Assembly (NCBI GenBank): GCA_022791055.1 | Contig: JAAVYI010000029.1 | Span: 40,648-104,647 of the forward strand | Length of the DNA stretch: 64,000 nt | Direction: 5' to 3' | Origin: Clostridia bacterium | Lineage (GTDB): Bacteria > Bacillota > Clostridia > Christensenellales > Pumilibacteraceae | In this document: positions 26,361 through 35,146 of the stretch, piece after piece | How positions within the stretch are numbered: the stretch's first letter is position 1 | Layout of the letters: every line of letters starts with the position of its first letter | Notes under the pieces: model-generated | Seen by the model: only the letters and a program-made list of their open reading frames with translations | What the model was told of the DNA's origin: nothing | Database searches by the model: none | Translations under genes and position numbers: made by a program

Positions 26361-27267
26361 AGGCCTCTCCCCAACGCGCGTTGGGCTTATAGTGGAACAG
26401 CTGTTTCGGCAGCATGTGCGTCCGCCCCGTCCGCACGGCCGTCAAACTTTTGTATATCGGCGTTTCGAGTAGCGCGTCGAATGTGCGCTTCGCCGCCCCC
26501 TCATCGCCCATCGATGTCGCCAAAATGACGTCGGGATCGGCTTGCAACACGATTTCCTGGCTGAGTTCGGCGGTCGCGTCGCCCAGCAGCGGCGCATGTC
26601 CCTCGGCGATGTTGACGCAAGAAAAGTCTCGTAGAATGAACGTGACGATATGATCGTCGGCTTTGGCCTTGACCCCGGTCGCATACGCGCGCAAAAACAG
26701 CACGCGCACGGGCGGCCGCGCGGCTACGCGCTCGACGACTGCGGCGACATCGGCGGCAACGGCTACGCCGTTCGTTTGATACAGATCGTCCCGCCCGGTC
26801 AACTGCGTGCATACTTGCAACAGCTTTACATAGTCGTCGGACTTTTCGACTTTGCAATACATGTGCGGCACCCCGGCCGCTGTCAGCAATTCGTCGCCCG
26901 ACACGTGTCCCGCAATGTCGGCGGACAGTAGCACGAGATCGGGCGCGCACGCCAGCACGCGCTCCCAATCGGGGTGCTTGATCGTGCCGACGATCGGCAC
27001 GTCCTCGACGTCCAATCGGTTTTCCTCGTACACGTCGTCGGTCACGCCGCAAAGCATTCCGCCCGCAAGCGTCCACACTTCGGCAAACGAGCCGCTCAAA
27101 GCGACGACGCGCTGCGGCTGCGTCGGGACTGTGACCGTGCGCCCGGCCGCGTCGGTAAACGTTATGCCGTCCGCTCTCACAGGCGGCTTACAGGCCGCGC
27201 AAGACGCGACAAAGAAAAGCGACAGACAAAGCGCTGTCGCTTGTACGATTCTACATAAACGCCTCAT
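26329..27267 (-). CDS. FecB/BtuF-like substrate-binding lipoprotein
   Basis: A 312-aa lipoprotein: signal MRRLCRIVQATALCLSLFFV then ASC, Cys23 lipidated. The mature part has TFTDAAGRTVTVPTQPQRVV, the standard start of cluster A-II (iron-siderophore, B12, haem) binding proteins, and a second lobe with QADPDVILATSMGDEG. An internal variation is the run DDVYEENRLDVEDVPIVG. The ATG overlaps the stop of the reductase gene by ATGA. The ligand is unknown; co-transcription with a siroheme enzyme suggests iron, haem or another tetrapyrrole or metal chelate. Confidence 0.9.
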   Translation of the reverse strand: MRRLCRIVQATALCLSLFFVASCAACKPPVRADGITFTDAAGRTVTVPTQPQRVVALSGSFAEVWTLAGGMLCGVTDDVYEENRLDVEDVPIVGTIKHPDWERVLACAPDLVLLSADIAGHVSGDELLTAAGVPHMYCKVEKSDDYVKLLQVCTQLTGRDDLYQTNGVAVAADVAAVVERVAARPPVRVLFLRAYATGVKAKADDHIVTFILRDFSCVNIAEGHAPLLGDATAELSQEIVLQADPDVILATSMGDEGAAKRTFDALLETPIYKSLTAVRTGRTHMLPKQLFHYKPNARWGEAYAYLEEILYS

Positions 27268-28193
27268 ACGCGCGTTTGGATCGGTGCGGCGAGAATTTCG
27301 TCGCGTTCCGCGAGCAAGGCGTTTCCCTCGAGCGCCGCCGCCACCGTCTCGAATCCCACGCGGTCGATCATCGCGCCCAAACGCTCGCCGGCGAACGCCG
27401 TCTTTTTAAAGTACAACAGCACTTTTTCGATCATTTCGAGCGCCTCGTCGCGCGTATAAATGCCGGGAAGCCGATCGCCCACGCGGCGCGCCTTGCCCCA
27501 ACGCCCGCCTATATATATGCGGAATCCCTCTTGCTGCGTCTCGATCGCGCCGAACGGACATTTGGCGATACACTTGCCGCACATGACGCATTTTGCGCTG
27601 TCGATGTGCATTTTGCCGTCCGCAAGCCGCGCCGACTGCGGGGCGCATACTGGCTCGACGGCGCACTTTTTACAGCCGCGGCACACGTCGAGATTGACGC
27701 GCGGCATACGCGCGCCGATTAAACCGACGTCGTTCAAGTCGGGTTTCATGCAGTTGTTGGGACAGCCGCCGACGGCGATCTTAAACTTGTGCGGCAGTTT
27801 GGCCGCGCGCCACCCTTTGTAAAACGTGTCATGAATCTCTTGCGCAAGTCCTTGCGTGTCGCACAATCCGAATACACAGTATGTACCCTTGCACGCGACC
27901 ACCGGCCGTACTTTGGCGCCCGTGCCGCCCGTCTCGAGGCCGGCCTCGTGCAGCGCGTCCAAAAGGCCGCTCAAATTCTCGTGCGGCACGTCCATGATCT
28001 CGACGGTCAGACGCGAGGTAAACGCGACCTTGCCCGCGCCGAACGTAGCCGCGGCTTTTGAAACCGCCTCGACCTCTTTTGCCGTCATCACGCCGTTGCC
28101 GGTGATCACGCGCACGGCAAAATGCTCGCCGTCGCGGCAGGACAGAATCCCCTGCCCTTTGAGCGTCTTTCTCTCTTCTTGGGAAAGTTTCAT
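27264..28193 (-). CDS. Small siroheme sulfite/nitrite reductase-like protein with ferredoxin insert
   Basis: A 309-aa protein of the nitrite/sulfite reductase family. It has an N-terminal ferredoxin-like half (about 1-90), a CKGTYC motif (Cys101, Cys106) and GGCPNNC (Cys144, Cys148) that bind the siroheme-coupled [4Fe-4S]. An inserted ferredoxin domain follows (Cys171-174-177-183 and Cys202-205-208-212). This size and layout recall AsrC and other one-module sulfite reductases rather than the 550-aa assimilatory enzymes. The activity could be sulfite to sulfide or nitrite to ammonia; it could also be a siroheme-binding protein of another role. AAGGAG precedes the start. First gene of the operon with the FecBCD-like importer. 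Confidence 0.85.
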   Translation of the reverse strand: MKLSQEERKTLKGQGILSCRDGEHFAVRVITGNGVMTAKEVEAVSKAAATFGAGKVAFTSRLTVEIMDVPHENLSGLLDALHEAGLETGGTGAKVRPVVACKGTYCVFGLCDTQGLAQEIHDTFYKGWRAAKLPHKFKIAVGGCPNNCMKPDLNDVGLIGARMPRVNLDVCRGCKKCAVEPVCAPQSARLADGKMHIDSAKCVMCGKCIAKCPFGAIETQQEGFRIYIGGRWGKARRVGDRLPGIYTRDEALEMIEKVLLYFKKTAFAGERLGAMIDRVGFETVAAALEGNALLAERDEILAAPIQTRV

Positions 28194-28246
28194 ATTGCTT
28201 GTCGCTCCTTAAATTTACCGAATACTCAACCGATATACGATTGTTT

Positions 28247-29131
28247 CTATAAATGCAAAATTTTAAACAGGTACGGACACCCCAAAGCCGCGGCCATGCC
28301 TACGAGGAAGTAACGCACGTAGCCGCTCCAAAAAATGCCGCAACTGCCGAACGCGTATTTCAGCCCCTCTTTGAGCGCCAACACGACGGCAAGCCCCAAC
28401 AACATTTTGACAAGATATTTCCACCATACGCCCGAACGCACGTCGTAGCGCACAAACCGCTTTTCCAAAAAGTAGCCGAGCGTTACGGCGCCGTAACCGC
28501 CCAGCACTTTGACGACGTCGGGCAATCGTTCGGCCGAGCCGATACAGATAATCACGATCATGGCGATGACGGTGATCGGCAACACGCCGACGAACAGCCA
28601 TTCCTCTTTGTCTTTTAACAGGCCGAACAACCAAGTAAACGCGAACGCCGACGCCACGCCGACCGCTAACCCCGTCAAAACGTCTGTCAGATAATGCTGT
28701 CCCAGATACAGCCGCGTAAGCATGACGACGACCGTCACGCCGATCCCGACCGGCAGCAGCATTTTTCGCGCACGCGTATCGCGGTATTGCAAGTTGGCCT
28801 GTGTCGCCAGGTTGGAGATCGACTGCGAATGTCCGCTCGGCATACTGTAGCCGTGGGTCTTTGGCCCGATACTGGCCACGCGATCGGGATACGCGTTAAA
28901 CGGACGCGGCCGCGCAATCAGGTTTTTCAGCCCCTCACACACCGACACGCCGCCGATGTACACGCTGATAAACCGATAGGCAAACCGCTTGTCGATACAC
29001 CAGTACAGCACGAGCGCGGCGACCAAAAAGAAAATTTCGTCGCCCAAATACGTCAGCCCCAACGCAAGGTAATCCAAAAAACCGCACGAGGCGCGCTGTA
29101 AAAATTGATCGAGAGCGGCTTCCCAGGGCAA
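28247..29131 (-). CDS. PAP2-family membrane phosphatase
   Basis: A 294-aa integral membrane protein with the three PAP2 signatures: KNLIARPRPF, YSMPSGHSQS and RLYLGQHYLTDV, which supply the catalytic His residues. About eight hydrophobic segments are visible, more than the usual six, with extra segments at the C-terminus. Likely substrate is a lipid phosphate such as undecaprenyl pyrophosphate or phosphatidic acid. The start is TTG at 29131, chosen because AGGAGG lies 8 nt upstream. It follows the NadD fusion gene after 18 bp. Confidence 0.9.
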   Translation of the reverse strand: MPWEAALDQFLQRASCGFLDYLALGLTYLGDEIFFLVAALVLYWCIDKRFAYRFISVYIGGVSVCEGLKNLIARPRPFNAYPDRVASIGPKTHGYSMPSGHSQSISNLATQANLQYRDTRARKMLLPVGIGVTVVVMLTRLYLGQHYLTDVLTGLAVGVASAFAFTWLFGLLKDKEEWLFVGVLPITVIAMIVIICIGSAERLPDVVKVLGGYGAVTLGYFLEKRFVRYDVRSGVWWKYLVKMLLGLAVVLALKEGLKYAFGSCGIFWSGYVRYFLVGMAAALGCPYLFKILHL

Positions 29132-29149
29132 TTTACTTTCCTCCTGCTT

Positions 29150-30823
29150 TTATAGCGGCAATTCGTTGCTGCCGTCCGACCAAAGGCGTTCGAGCTGGTA
29201 GAACGCGCGCATTTCATCGGTCAACACGTGCATGATGACACTGCCGTAATCGACGGCGATCCACTTGGCGTCGCGGTCGCGGTGCAACGGCTCGATCTTG
29301 TACCCTTTGGACAGTTTTTCGTCGACATACTCGCTGAGCGCCTTGACCTGCGTCGACGAACCCGCACCGCCGACGACGAAATAGTCGGCCAGCACCGAAC
29401 GGGAACGAATGTCGAGTATACGAACGTCGCGCCCCTTTTTCTCGGACAGAAAATAAGCGATACTTTTCGCCAACTGTTCGGGCGTCTCGATGTTCTCGGG
29501 CGGCGCAAACGGCTTCTTCTTTTCGACCGTTTTGACTTTCGGGGTTTTCGCAGGTCGCTTTTCGGTTTCGGCCGCCGTTTTCTTCGGCGCTTTTTTCGCT
29601 TCCGTCTTTTCGGCTGTTACGTTCTTCTTTTCTTCTTTTGCCGAAGCGGCTTTTTGCTTACGTTGTTTCCGCAATGCGGGATTGTTGCGTAACGCATAAT
29701 ATTCGTAGGCCTCGACGGTCATCGGACATAAGACGCCGCCGTCGTCGGTCACATGCGCGATCGCCCGCTTTAAACCGGCCTCGACGCCTAGATCGAGTTT
29801 ACGGAAAGTCACGGCGCGCAGCTCGTCGACGTGCGAGAACGTTCTGCCCGGCTCGATGAAATCGGCCATAAAGACGACTCTCGCCAGCTTGCTCATTTTG
29901 GGCTTGCCAGTCGTGTGACAGCTGATCGCGTCGAGGATCGACTTCTTGCGGATCTTAAACGCTTTCTCGGCGATCAACGCCCCGATCGGCGCGTGTTGCA
30001 CCGACGGCGGCAGTGCCTTGACTTCTTCCGGCACTTCGATGCCGTAGCACGAAAGCATTTCGTCGGTCGCGTACTTGCCGATGTCGTGTAAAAGCAGCGC
30101 GCGCACGGCGTCGTCGACCTTGACCCCGTTCAGTTTGGCCAGTTTGATCCCGGTTACGGTCGCGCCGAACGTGTGTTCGATGCGCTCCGGTTTCATGTTG
30201 AATTCTCCGTAGCGATCGGTGATTTTCTTATATTCGCCGTACAGGTCGTGCGCGCGGATATAGTCGACGACGGGCGCGTCCAGTCCGTCGGTCTTGCCGA
30301 ACGCCAAGGCGACTTTGACGGCCGACGACGACACGTCGGCGCACGTCAGTTTGGACACCTTGATCCGGAATCCTTTTGCTTCCAGTTCGGCCACGCGCGC
30401 GTCGTCTACCGCGAATCCCTCGCGGCCGATGACATAAAAGCGCACCGTCGCCGCCAACACGTCGGCGTTTTTCCAGTCCTCCAACCCGGCCAAACCGTCG
30501 CTGCCGATGACGAAATACAGTTTGGCATCGGGGAATTTCTGCGCGTAGTGCGCGGCCGTCAGATAGGTATAGCTGACGCCTTCCTGCTTCAACTCGAAGT
30601 GCGAAATTTTGACGTTTTCGGGAAAGCCGACCGATTCGAGCATGGCAACGCGGTCGTCGGCCTTGGCGGTTTTGGCTTTCGGCTTAAACGGCGAAATATG
30701 CGCCGGCAGAACGATGACTTTATCGAACTTGTCGGCCAGCTTAAAAATAATGTCGATGTGCGCGGCATGGGGCGGATCGAAGCTGCCGCCGAACAATGCA
30801 ATTCGCTTTCTCTTGTCTTTCAT
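29150..30823 (-). CDS. NadD-YqeK-RsfS triple-domain fusion
   Basis: A 557-aa protein joining three genes that are usually separate neighbours. Residues 1-195 are nicotinate-mononucleotide adenylyltransferase NadD (GGSFDPPHAAH 12-22, SSSAVK 165-170). Residues 205-385 are an HD-domain hydrolase like YqeK (His217, LLHDIGK 244-250, His277, His303, Asp321), the diadenosine tetraphosphatase type. A Lys/Ala/Glu-rich linker spans about 386-440. Residues 447-557 are the ribosome silencing factor RsfS (LADYFVVGGAGSSTQVKAL, DYGSVIMHVLTDEMRAFYQL). The order equals the nadD-yqeK-rsfS gene order of Firmicutes. It would couple NAD synthesis, Ap4A removal and 50S silencing in one chain. GGGAGGAG precedes the start. 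Confidence 0.92.
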   Translation of the reverse strand: MKDKRKRIALFGGSFDPPHAAHIDIIFKLADKFDKVIVLPAHISPFKPKAKTAKADDRVAMLESVGFPENVKISHFELKQEGVSYTYLTAAHYAQKFPDAKLYFVIGSDGLAGLEDWKNADVLAATVRFYVIGREGFAVDDARVAELEAKGFRIKVSKLTCADVSSSAVKVALAFGKTDGLDAPVVDYIRAHDLYGEYKKITDRYGEFNMKPERIEHTFGATVTGIKLAKLNGVKVDDAVRALLLHDIGKYATDEMLSCYGIEVPEEVKALPPSVQHAPIGALIAEKAFKIRKKSILDAISCHTTGKPKMSKLARVVFMADFIEPGRTFSHVDELRAVTFRKLDLGVEAGLKRAIAHVTDDGGVLCPMTVEAYEYYALRNNPALRKQRKQKAASAKEEKKNVTAEKTEAKKAPKKTAAETEKRPAKTPKVKTVEKKKPFAPPENIETPEQLAKSIAYFLSEKKGRDVRILDIRSRSVLADYFVVGGAGSSTQVKALSEYVDEKLSKGYKIEPLHRDRDAKWIAVDYGSVIMHVLTDEMRAFYQLERLWSDGSNELPL

Positions 30824-30886
30824 GATCGTCTCTCCTCCCTGCCGTCAGCTTAACGGCAAAATTGATGCGTGAATAGCGGGTTAGAC

Positions 30887-30988
30887 GTGTGCGAAGAGAC
30901 GCAACAGTTGGCAAGTCGGCGAGGGCGCGTAGTTTAGTCTACGTAACCGAACCGACTTGCCAAACGTAGCGTCTATACGTGCGCATAT
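30887..30988 (+). repeat. Structured intergenic element (family S), copy A
   Basis: Occupies the gap between obgE and the NadD fusion gene. Outer stem GTGTGCG/CGCATAT (with G-U pairs); second stem AGACGC (30897-30902)/GCGTCT (30969-30974); AACAG (30903-30907) facing ACGTA; third stem TTGGCAAGTCGG (30908-30919)/CCGACTTGCCAA (30952-30963), 12 bp perfect; apical stem CGTAG/CTACG around TTTAGT; ACCGA on the 3' side. The third stem is identical to copy C, so the two are close relatives. Conserved strand runs against the flanking genes. Confidence 0.82.
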
Positions 30989-30996
30989 AAGCCGTT

Positions 30997-32256
30997 TTAT
31001 TCGACGTATTCGAATTCGATGTCTAATATCCGCACCGTATCGCCGTCGCTTGCGCCCGCACTCTTCAATGCCTTGATGACCCCGGTTTCCTGTAAACGTT
31101 TTTGGAAATAGCGGAAACTGTCGTAGGAATCGAGCACGACGTTGCGCGCCAACTCTTCCATCAGTCCGCCGCCGACCTCGAACGCGCCGTCGGTGTCGCG
31201 TCGGATCTCGAATCCGGTCGTGTCGGCCTTGGCGAACACAAACGGCTCGAACCGCATCGGCTCGACCGGCGGCAGCTTCTTTAACTGCGTGTAGATCTCT
31301 TTCAAAAGGCCGTCCAGTCCCTCGCCGGTGACGGCGCTGATACAAACGACCTTTTTTCCGATCGCCTGCTTAAAGGCCTCTATCGCGCCCGTATCGGCCA
31401 AAAGATCGGCTTTGTTGAGTACAACCACCTGCTTGAGCGCGGCGAGCTGCTTGCTGTACACTTTCAGTTCGCGGTTGATCGTACGGTAATCTTCGATCGG
31501 ATCGCGCCCCTCGACGCCCGAAATATCGACGACGTGTACGATCAGCCGCACGCGGTCGACGTGCCGCAAAAAGTCGTGTCCCAGCCCCGCACCGCTGCCC
31601 GCGCCCTCGATCAGACCGGGAATATCGGCCACGGTGAAACTGTCGTCATAATACTTGACGACGCCCAAATTCGGGCTGAGCGTGGTGAAATGGTAGTCGG
31701 CGATCTTCGGCCGCGCCGCCGTGATACGGCTGAGCAGCGTCGACTTTCCGACGTTGGGAAATCCGACAAGTCCTACGTCGGCGATCGTTTTCAGTTCCAA
31801 TACGACGCGCTGCTCGGCTACCTTTTCGCCGCACTGCGAAAACCGCGGGGCTTGTCTGCGGCTCGACTTGAAACGCGCGTTGCCCTTGCCGCCGCGACCG
31901 CCTTCAAGGACGGTGACGGTCTGCCCGTCCTCGAACATATCGGCAATGACGCCGCCCGTTTCGGCGTCGCGAATGACGGTGCCGCGCGGGACGGCGATGA
32001 CGATGTCCTTGCCGCGCGCACCGTGGCAAAAGCGCCGCTCGCCCTTGTGTCCCGGCTCGGCTTTAAAGTGTTGGTTATAACGAAAATCCAATAGCGAACT
32101 TTTGCGCGCGTCGGCCTTGAATACGACGTTGCCGCCGTCACCCCCGTCGCCACCGTCCGGCCCGCCGTTGGAGACGTATTTTTCGGTATAGAACGAGGTG
32201 CAACCGTCGCCCCCGTCGCCCGCTTTGATAAAGATCCGCTGTATGTCTACGAACAT
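30997..32256 (-). CDS. obgE: Ribosome-assembly GTPase ObgE/CgtA
   Basis: A 419-aa Obg GTPase with the glycine-rich Obg fold (VSNGGPDGGDGGDGGNVVF, residues 28-46), G1 GFPNVGKS (165-172), switch II DIPGLIEGA, G4 NKADL and a C-terminal OCT domain (about 345-419, VLDSYDSFRYFQKRLQETG). It acts in late 50S assembly and stress signalling. It lies upstream of the NadD-YqeK-RsfS gene, the normal obgE-(yhbY)-nadD-yqeK-rsfS order, except that yhbY has moved to the tsa operon and element A separates the two genes. Confidence 0.96.
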   Translation of the reverse strand: MFVDIQRIFIKAGDGGDGCTSFYTEKYVSNGGPDGGDGGDGGNVVFKADARKSSLLDFRYNQHFKAEPGHKGERRFCHGARGKDIVIAVPRGTVIRDAETGGVIADMFEDGQTVTVLEGGRGGKGNARFKSSRRQAPRFSQCGEKVAEQRVVLELKTIADVGLVGFPNVGKSTLLSRITAARPKIADYHFTTLSPNLGVVKYYDDSFTVADIPGLIEGAGSGAGLGHDFLRHVDRVRLIVHVVDISGVEGRDPIEDYRTINRELKVYSKQLAALKQVVVLNKADLLADTGAIEAFKQAIGKKVVCISAVTGEGLDGLLKEIYTQLKKLPPVEPMRFEPFVFAKADTTGFEIRRDTDGAFEVGGGLMEELARNVVLDSYDSFRYFQKRLQETGVIKALKSAGASDGDTVRILDIEFEYVE

Positions 32257-32310
32257 ATACGTACTCCGTTTTTGATCCGTCTTTGCGGCGCACTGCTTTT
32301 TTACGTGCCG

Positions 32311-33684
32311 CTATTCGCCGTCGGTTAGTCCCAAACGAGCGGCAATCGCCTTGCTCGCCTTACGCCCTGCGCCCATCGCCAAAATGACGGTGGCCGCCCC
32401 TGTCACGGCGTCGCCGCCGGCGTAAACGCCCGCCTGATCGGTCATCATGTCCTCGTCGACGACAATCGTACCTTTGGGGTTGAGCGCGACGCCGAAGGTG
32501 CGCGCAAGCGGATTGGGCGACGTGCCGAGTGCGACGATCACCGTATCACACGCAATGCTAAATTGGCTATTCGGCACTTCGATCGGGCGTCTGCGGCCGC
32601 CGGCGTCCGGCTCGCCCAGTTGCATACGCACGCAAGTCAAGCCTGTCACCCAGCCGTCTTGACCCGTCATTTGTATAGGATTGGTCAGTAGCTCGAATTC
32701 TATGCCCTCTTGTTCGGCGTGGTGGATCTCCTCGGCACGCGCCGGCATTTCCGTGCGCGAACGGCGATAAACGATCTTGACGTTCGCCCCCAACCGCAGC
32801 GCCGTGCGCGCCGCATCCATGGCGACGTTGCCCGCGCCGATAACGCACACGTTTTTGCCGCGCAACACCGGCGTAGGACTTTCGGGGTCGTAGGCCTTCA
32901 TCAGATTGACGCGCGTCAAATATTCGTTGGCCGACAGCACACCGTTGAGGTTTTCGCCGGGAATGCCCATAAACATCGGAAGCCCCGCGCCGTTGCCTAA
33001 AAATACGGCGTCGTTTTCGGCGAGCAGTTCCTCGACGGTGATCGACTTGCCGATGACGCAGTTTAATTCGAACTTGACGCCTTTTTCGGCCAGTTTGTCG
33101 ATCTCGGCTTGCACCAACTTTTTGGGCAGACGAAATTCGGGAATGCCGTACACCAACACGCCGCCCGGCTTGTGGAATGCCTCGTATACCGTCACTTCCG
33201 CCCCATACGACGCCAATTCCGACGCGCACGTAAGACCGGCAGGGCCGGAGCCTACGACGGCCACGCGCTTATTCGCTTTGGTCTTAGATTGCACGGTCGG
33301 CTCGTTTAACATATAGTCGCCGACGAAACGCTCTAAGCCGCCGATGGCGACAGGGCCTTCCATTTTAGCGCGCACGCAAAACTTCTCGCATTGCGATTCC
33401 TGCGGACACACGCGCCCGCACACCGACGGCAGACTGTTGGTCGACTTGACGATCGCGCCCGCTTCGGCCACATTGCCGGCGGCCAAAGCCTTGATAAATT
33501 CGGGAATGCGCACGGCGACCGGACAGCCGGAGCGGCACGGCGCGTTCTTGCACTGCAAGCACCGCGTCGCCTCGGCTTTTGCCGTCTCCAAGTCAAAACC
33601 GGTGCAAACCTCTTCGAAGTTGCTCCGACGCACTTCGGGCGCCTGTTCGGGGATTTTATGTCTTTCTTTTCGTTCGATTGCCAT
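32311..33684 (-). CDS. NfnB / GltA-like NADPH-binding flavoprotein subunit
   Basis: A 457-aa protein annotated in most genomes as homotetrameric glutamate synthase (GltA), and homologous to NfnB of the electron-bifurcating NADH-dependent reduced ferredoxin:NADP oxidoreductase. It has an N-terminal two [4Fe-4S] domain (CLQCKNAPCRSGCP, CGRVCPQESQCEKFC), an FAD-binding VVGSGPAGLTCASELA and a second nucleotide site CVIGAGNVAMDAARTA, ending GRKASKAIAARLG. Because it directly follows (1-bp TAATG overlap) an NfnA-type subunit, the pair most likely is NfnAB rather than glutamate synthase. The frame extends upstream to 34485, but that part lies in the other gene and the start MAIERKERHKIPEQ at 33684 is clear. 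Confidence 0.88.
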   Translation of the reverse strand: MAIERKERHKIPEQAPEVRRSNFEEVCTGFDLETAKAEATRCLQCKNAPCRSGCPVAVRIPEFIKALAAGNVAEAGAIVKSTNSLPSVCGRVCPQESQCEKFCVRAKMEGPVAIGGLERFVGDYMLNEPTVQSKTKANKRVAVVGSGPAGLTCASELASYGAEVTVYEAFHKPGGVLVYGIPEFRLPKKLVQAEIDKLAEKGVKFELNCVIGKSITVEELLAENDAVFLGNGAGLPMFMGIPGENLNGVLSANEYLTRVNLMKAYDPESPTPVLRGKNVCVIGAGNVAMDAARTALRLGANVKIVYRRSRTEMPARAEEIHHAEQEGIEFELLTNPIQMTGQDGWVTGLTCVRMQLGEPDAGGRRRPIEVPNSQFSIACDTVIVALGTSPNPLARTFGVALNPKGTIVVDEDMMTDQAGVYAGGDAVTGAATVILAMGAGRKASKAIAARLGLTDGE

Positions 33685-34514
33685 TATCTTTTTTCTCCGG
33701 TTAGTCTGCACAAATGCGCCTGCTCTTGCGCGCGGTACACGCGGCTGCGATTCATCGCCTCGTCCCAGTCGATCTTGTGTCCGTCGAATTCGGGGCCGTC
33801 GACACAGGCATAACGGATCTTGCCGTCCTCGGTCAGCCGACAGCCGCCGCACATGCCGGTGCCGTCGACCATAATGGTATTCATGCTGACAACGGTTTTG
33901 ATCCCGTAATTTTCGGTCAGCTTGCACACGGCGCGCATCATCGGCATGGGGCCTACGGCAAACACGCAGTCGTAGTTTGCGCCCGCCTCGATCCGCTCTC
34001 GCAAAACGTCGGTGACAAAGCCCTTGCGGACATAGCTGCCGTCGTCGGTCGTCAGATACAGATCGCGCGCGGCCGCACGAAATTCCTTTTCGTACATAAT
34101 CAATTCTTTGGTGCGCGCGCCGACAATGACGTCCGCCGCCTTGCCTTCGGCTTGTAGACGCTTGGCTTGCGGATAAATGACCGCCGTGCCGATGCCGCCG
34201 CCGACCAACACGATGTTGTTGTATTCGCTCAAATCGGTCGGGTTGCCGAGCGGTCCTACAAAGTCGGCGATACGGCCGCCCTCGGGGATCTGCGCCAACA
34301 GCTTGGTCGAATAGCCTACCTCTTGCACCAATACGGTCACGGTGCCTTTTACGGCGTCGTAGTCGCAAATGGTCAGCGGTATGCGCTCCCCGTTTTCGTC
34401 GACACGTAAAATAATAAACTGCCCCGGCTGCGCACGACGCGCGGCGTGCGGCGCCTCGACCACGTATTCGCACACGTTGCCGCACAGTCTTGTTTTTTTG
34501 ACGATCTTATACAT
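33684..34514 (-). CDS. NfnA / SudB-like FAD-NAD-binding ferredoxin reductase subunit
   Basis: A 276-aa protein of the dihydroorotate dehydrogenase electron-transfer (PyrK) family: FAD domain with the QPGQFIILRVDENGERIPLT segment, NAD(P) domain with VLVGGGIGTAVIYP and the C-terminal [2Fe-2S] site GTGMCGGCRL plus CVDGPEFDGH. Together with the next gene it forms the NfnAB pair, which balances NADH, NADPH and ferredoxin pools. I chose ATG 34514 because GGAG is 6 nt upstream; an ATG at 34526 lies inside that ribosome site. Overlaps the end of nth by 8 bp. Confidence 0.9.
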   Translation of the reverse strand: MYKIVKKTRLCGNVCEYVVEAPHAARRAQPGQFIILRVDENGERIPLTICDYDAVKGTVTVLVQEVGYSTKLLAQIPEGGRIADFVGPLGNPTDLSEYNNIVLVGGGIGTAVIYPQAKRLQAEGKAADVIVGARTKELIMYEKEFRAAARDLYLTTDDGSYVRKGFVTDVLRERIEAGANYDCVFAVGPMPMMRAVCKLTENYGIKTVVSMNTIMVDGTGMCGGCRLTEDGKIRYACVDGPEFDGHKIDWDEAMNRSRVYRAQEQAHLCRLTGEKR

Positions 34515-35139
34515 GTTTATCTCCACTGATACAAAGTTCGAATAGATTACAGTTCTCGCACTGCGGCCGCTGCGCCTTACAGCAATACCGCCCGTGGAAT
34601 ATGAGCAAATGGTGCATGACGAGCTTATCTTCGGGTGCCAAGATGCGGTCGAGATCGCGCTCGACGTCGTAAGGCGTTTTGCCGTCGCTTAAACCCAGGC
34701 GGTGGCTAAGCCGATACACGTGCGTGTCGACGGCGATTGCCGGCTCGTGGAACGCCACGCTCATCATGACGTTGGCAGTCTTGCGGCCGACGCCTTTGAG
34801 CGTCAACAGCTCGTCGAACGTGTGCGGCACTTCCCCGCCGAACTTTTCGAGAATGTCGAGCGACGCACTTAAAATCGCCGAGGCTTTTGCGCGGAAAAAA
34901 CCGCAGGAATGAATGATTTCTTGCAATTCGCTTTCCGACAGCTCGAGCATTTTCTGCGGCGTGTCGGCGCGCGCAAACAGCGACTCGGTGACGATGTTGA
35001 CGCGCTTGTCGGTACACTGCGCGCTCAAAATAACCGCGACCAAAAGCTGATACGGCGTGCCGTAGTTCAGTTCGCAGTGTGCGTCCGGATACAGCGTCTG
35101 TAGCCGCTCGATAATACGTTTTGTCTTGTCCGATTCCAT
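34507..35139 (-). CDS. nth: Endonuclease III
   Basis: A 210-aa DNA glycosylase/AP lyase that removes oxidised pyrimidines. It has the helix-hairpin-helix LLTLKGVGRKTANVM with catalytic Lys120, the acidic partner in AVDTHVYRLSHRLG (Asp138), and the [4Fe-4S] loop Cys187-x6-Cys194-x2-Cys197-x5-Cys203. The ATG stands 7 nt after a perfect TATAAT box and no Shine-Dalgarno is present, so the mRNA is predicted to be leaderless. It heads a unit with the NfnAB genes. Confidence 0.96.
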   Translation of the reverse strand: MESDKTKRIIERLQTLYPDAHCELNYGTPYQLLVAVILSAQCTDKRVNIVTESLFARADTPQKMLELSESELQEIIHSCGFFRAKASAILSASLDILEKFGGEVPHTFDELLTLKGVGRKTANVMMSVAFHEPAIAVDTHVYRLSHRLGLSDGKTPYDVERDLDRILAPEDKLVMHHLLIFHGRYCCKAQRPQCENCNLFELCISGDKHV

Positions 35140-35146
35140 TTGTATG

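Noticed and set aside
32311..33684. Annotation as the small subunit of glutamate synthase
   Set aside because: Sequence alone fits both, but no GltB large subunit is adjacent and the partner directly upstream is a PyrK/NfnA-type subunit, so NfnB is the better reading.
33685..34485. N-terminal extension of the NfnB/GltA-like protein (frame open to 34485)
   Set aside because: The extension is Arg-rich nonsense that overlaps the whole NfnA gene in another frame; the conserved protein starts at 33684.
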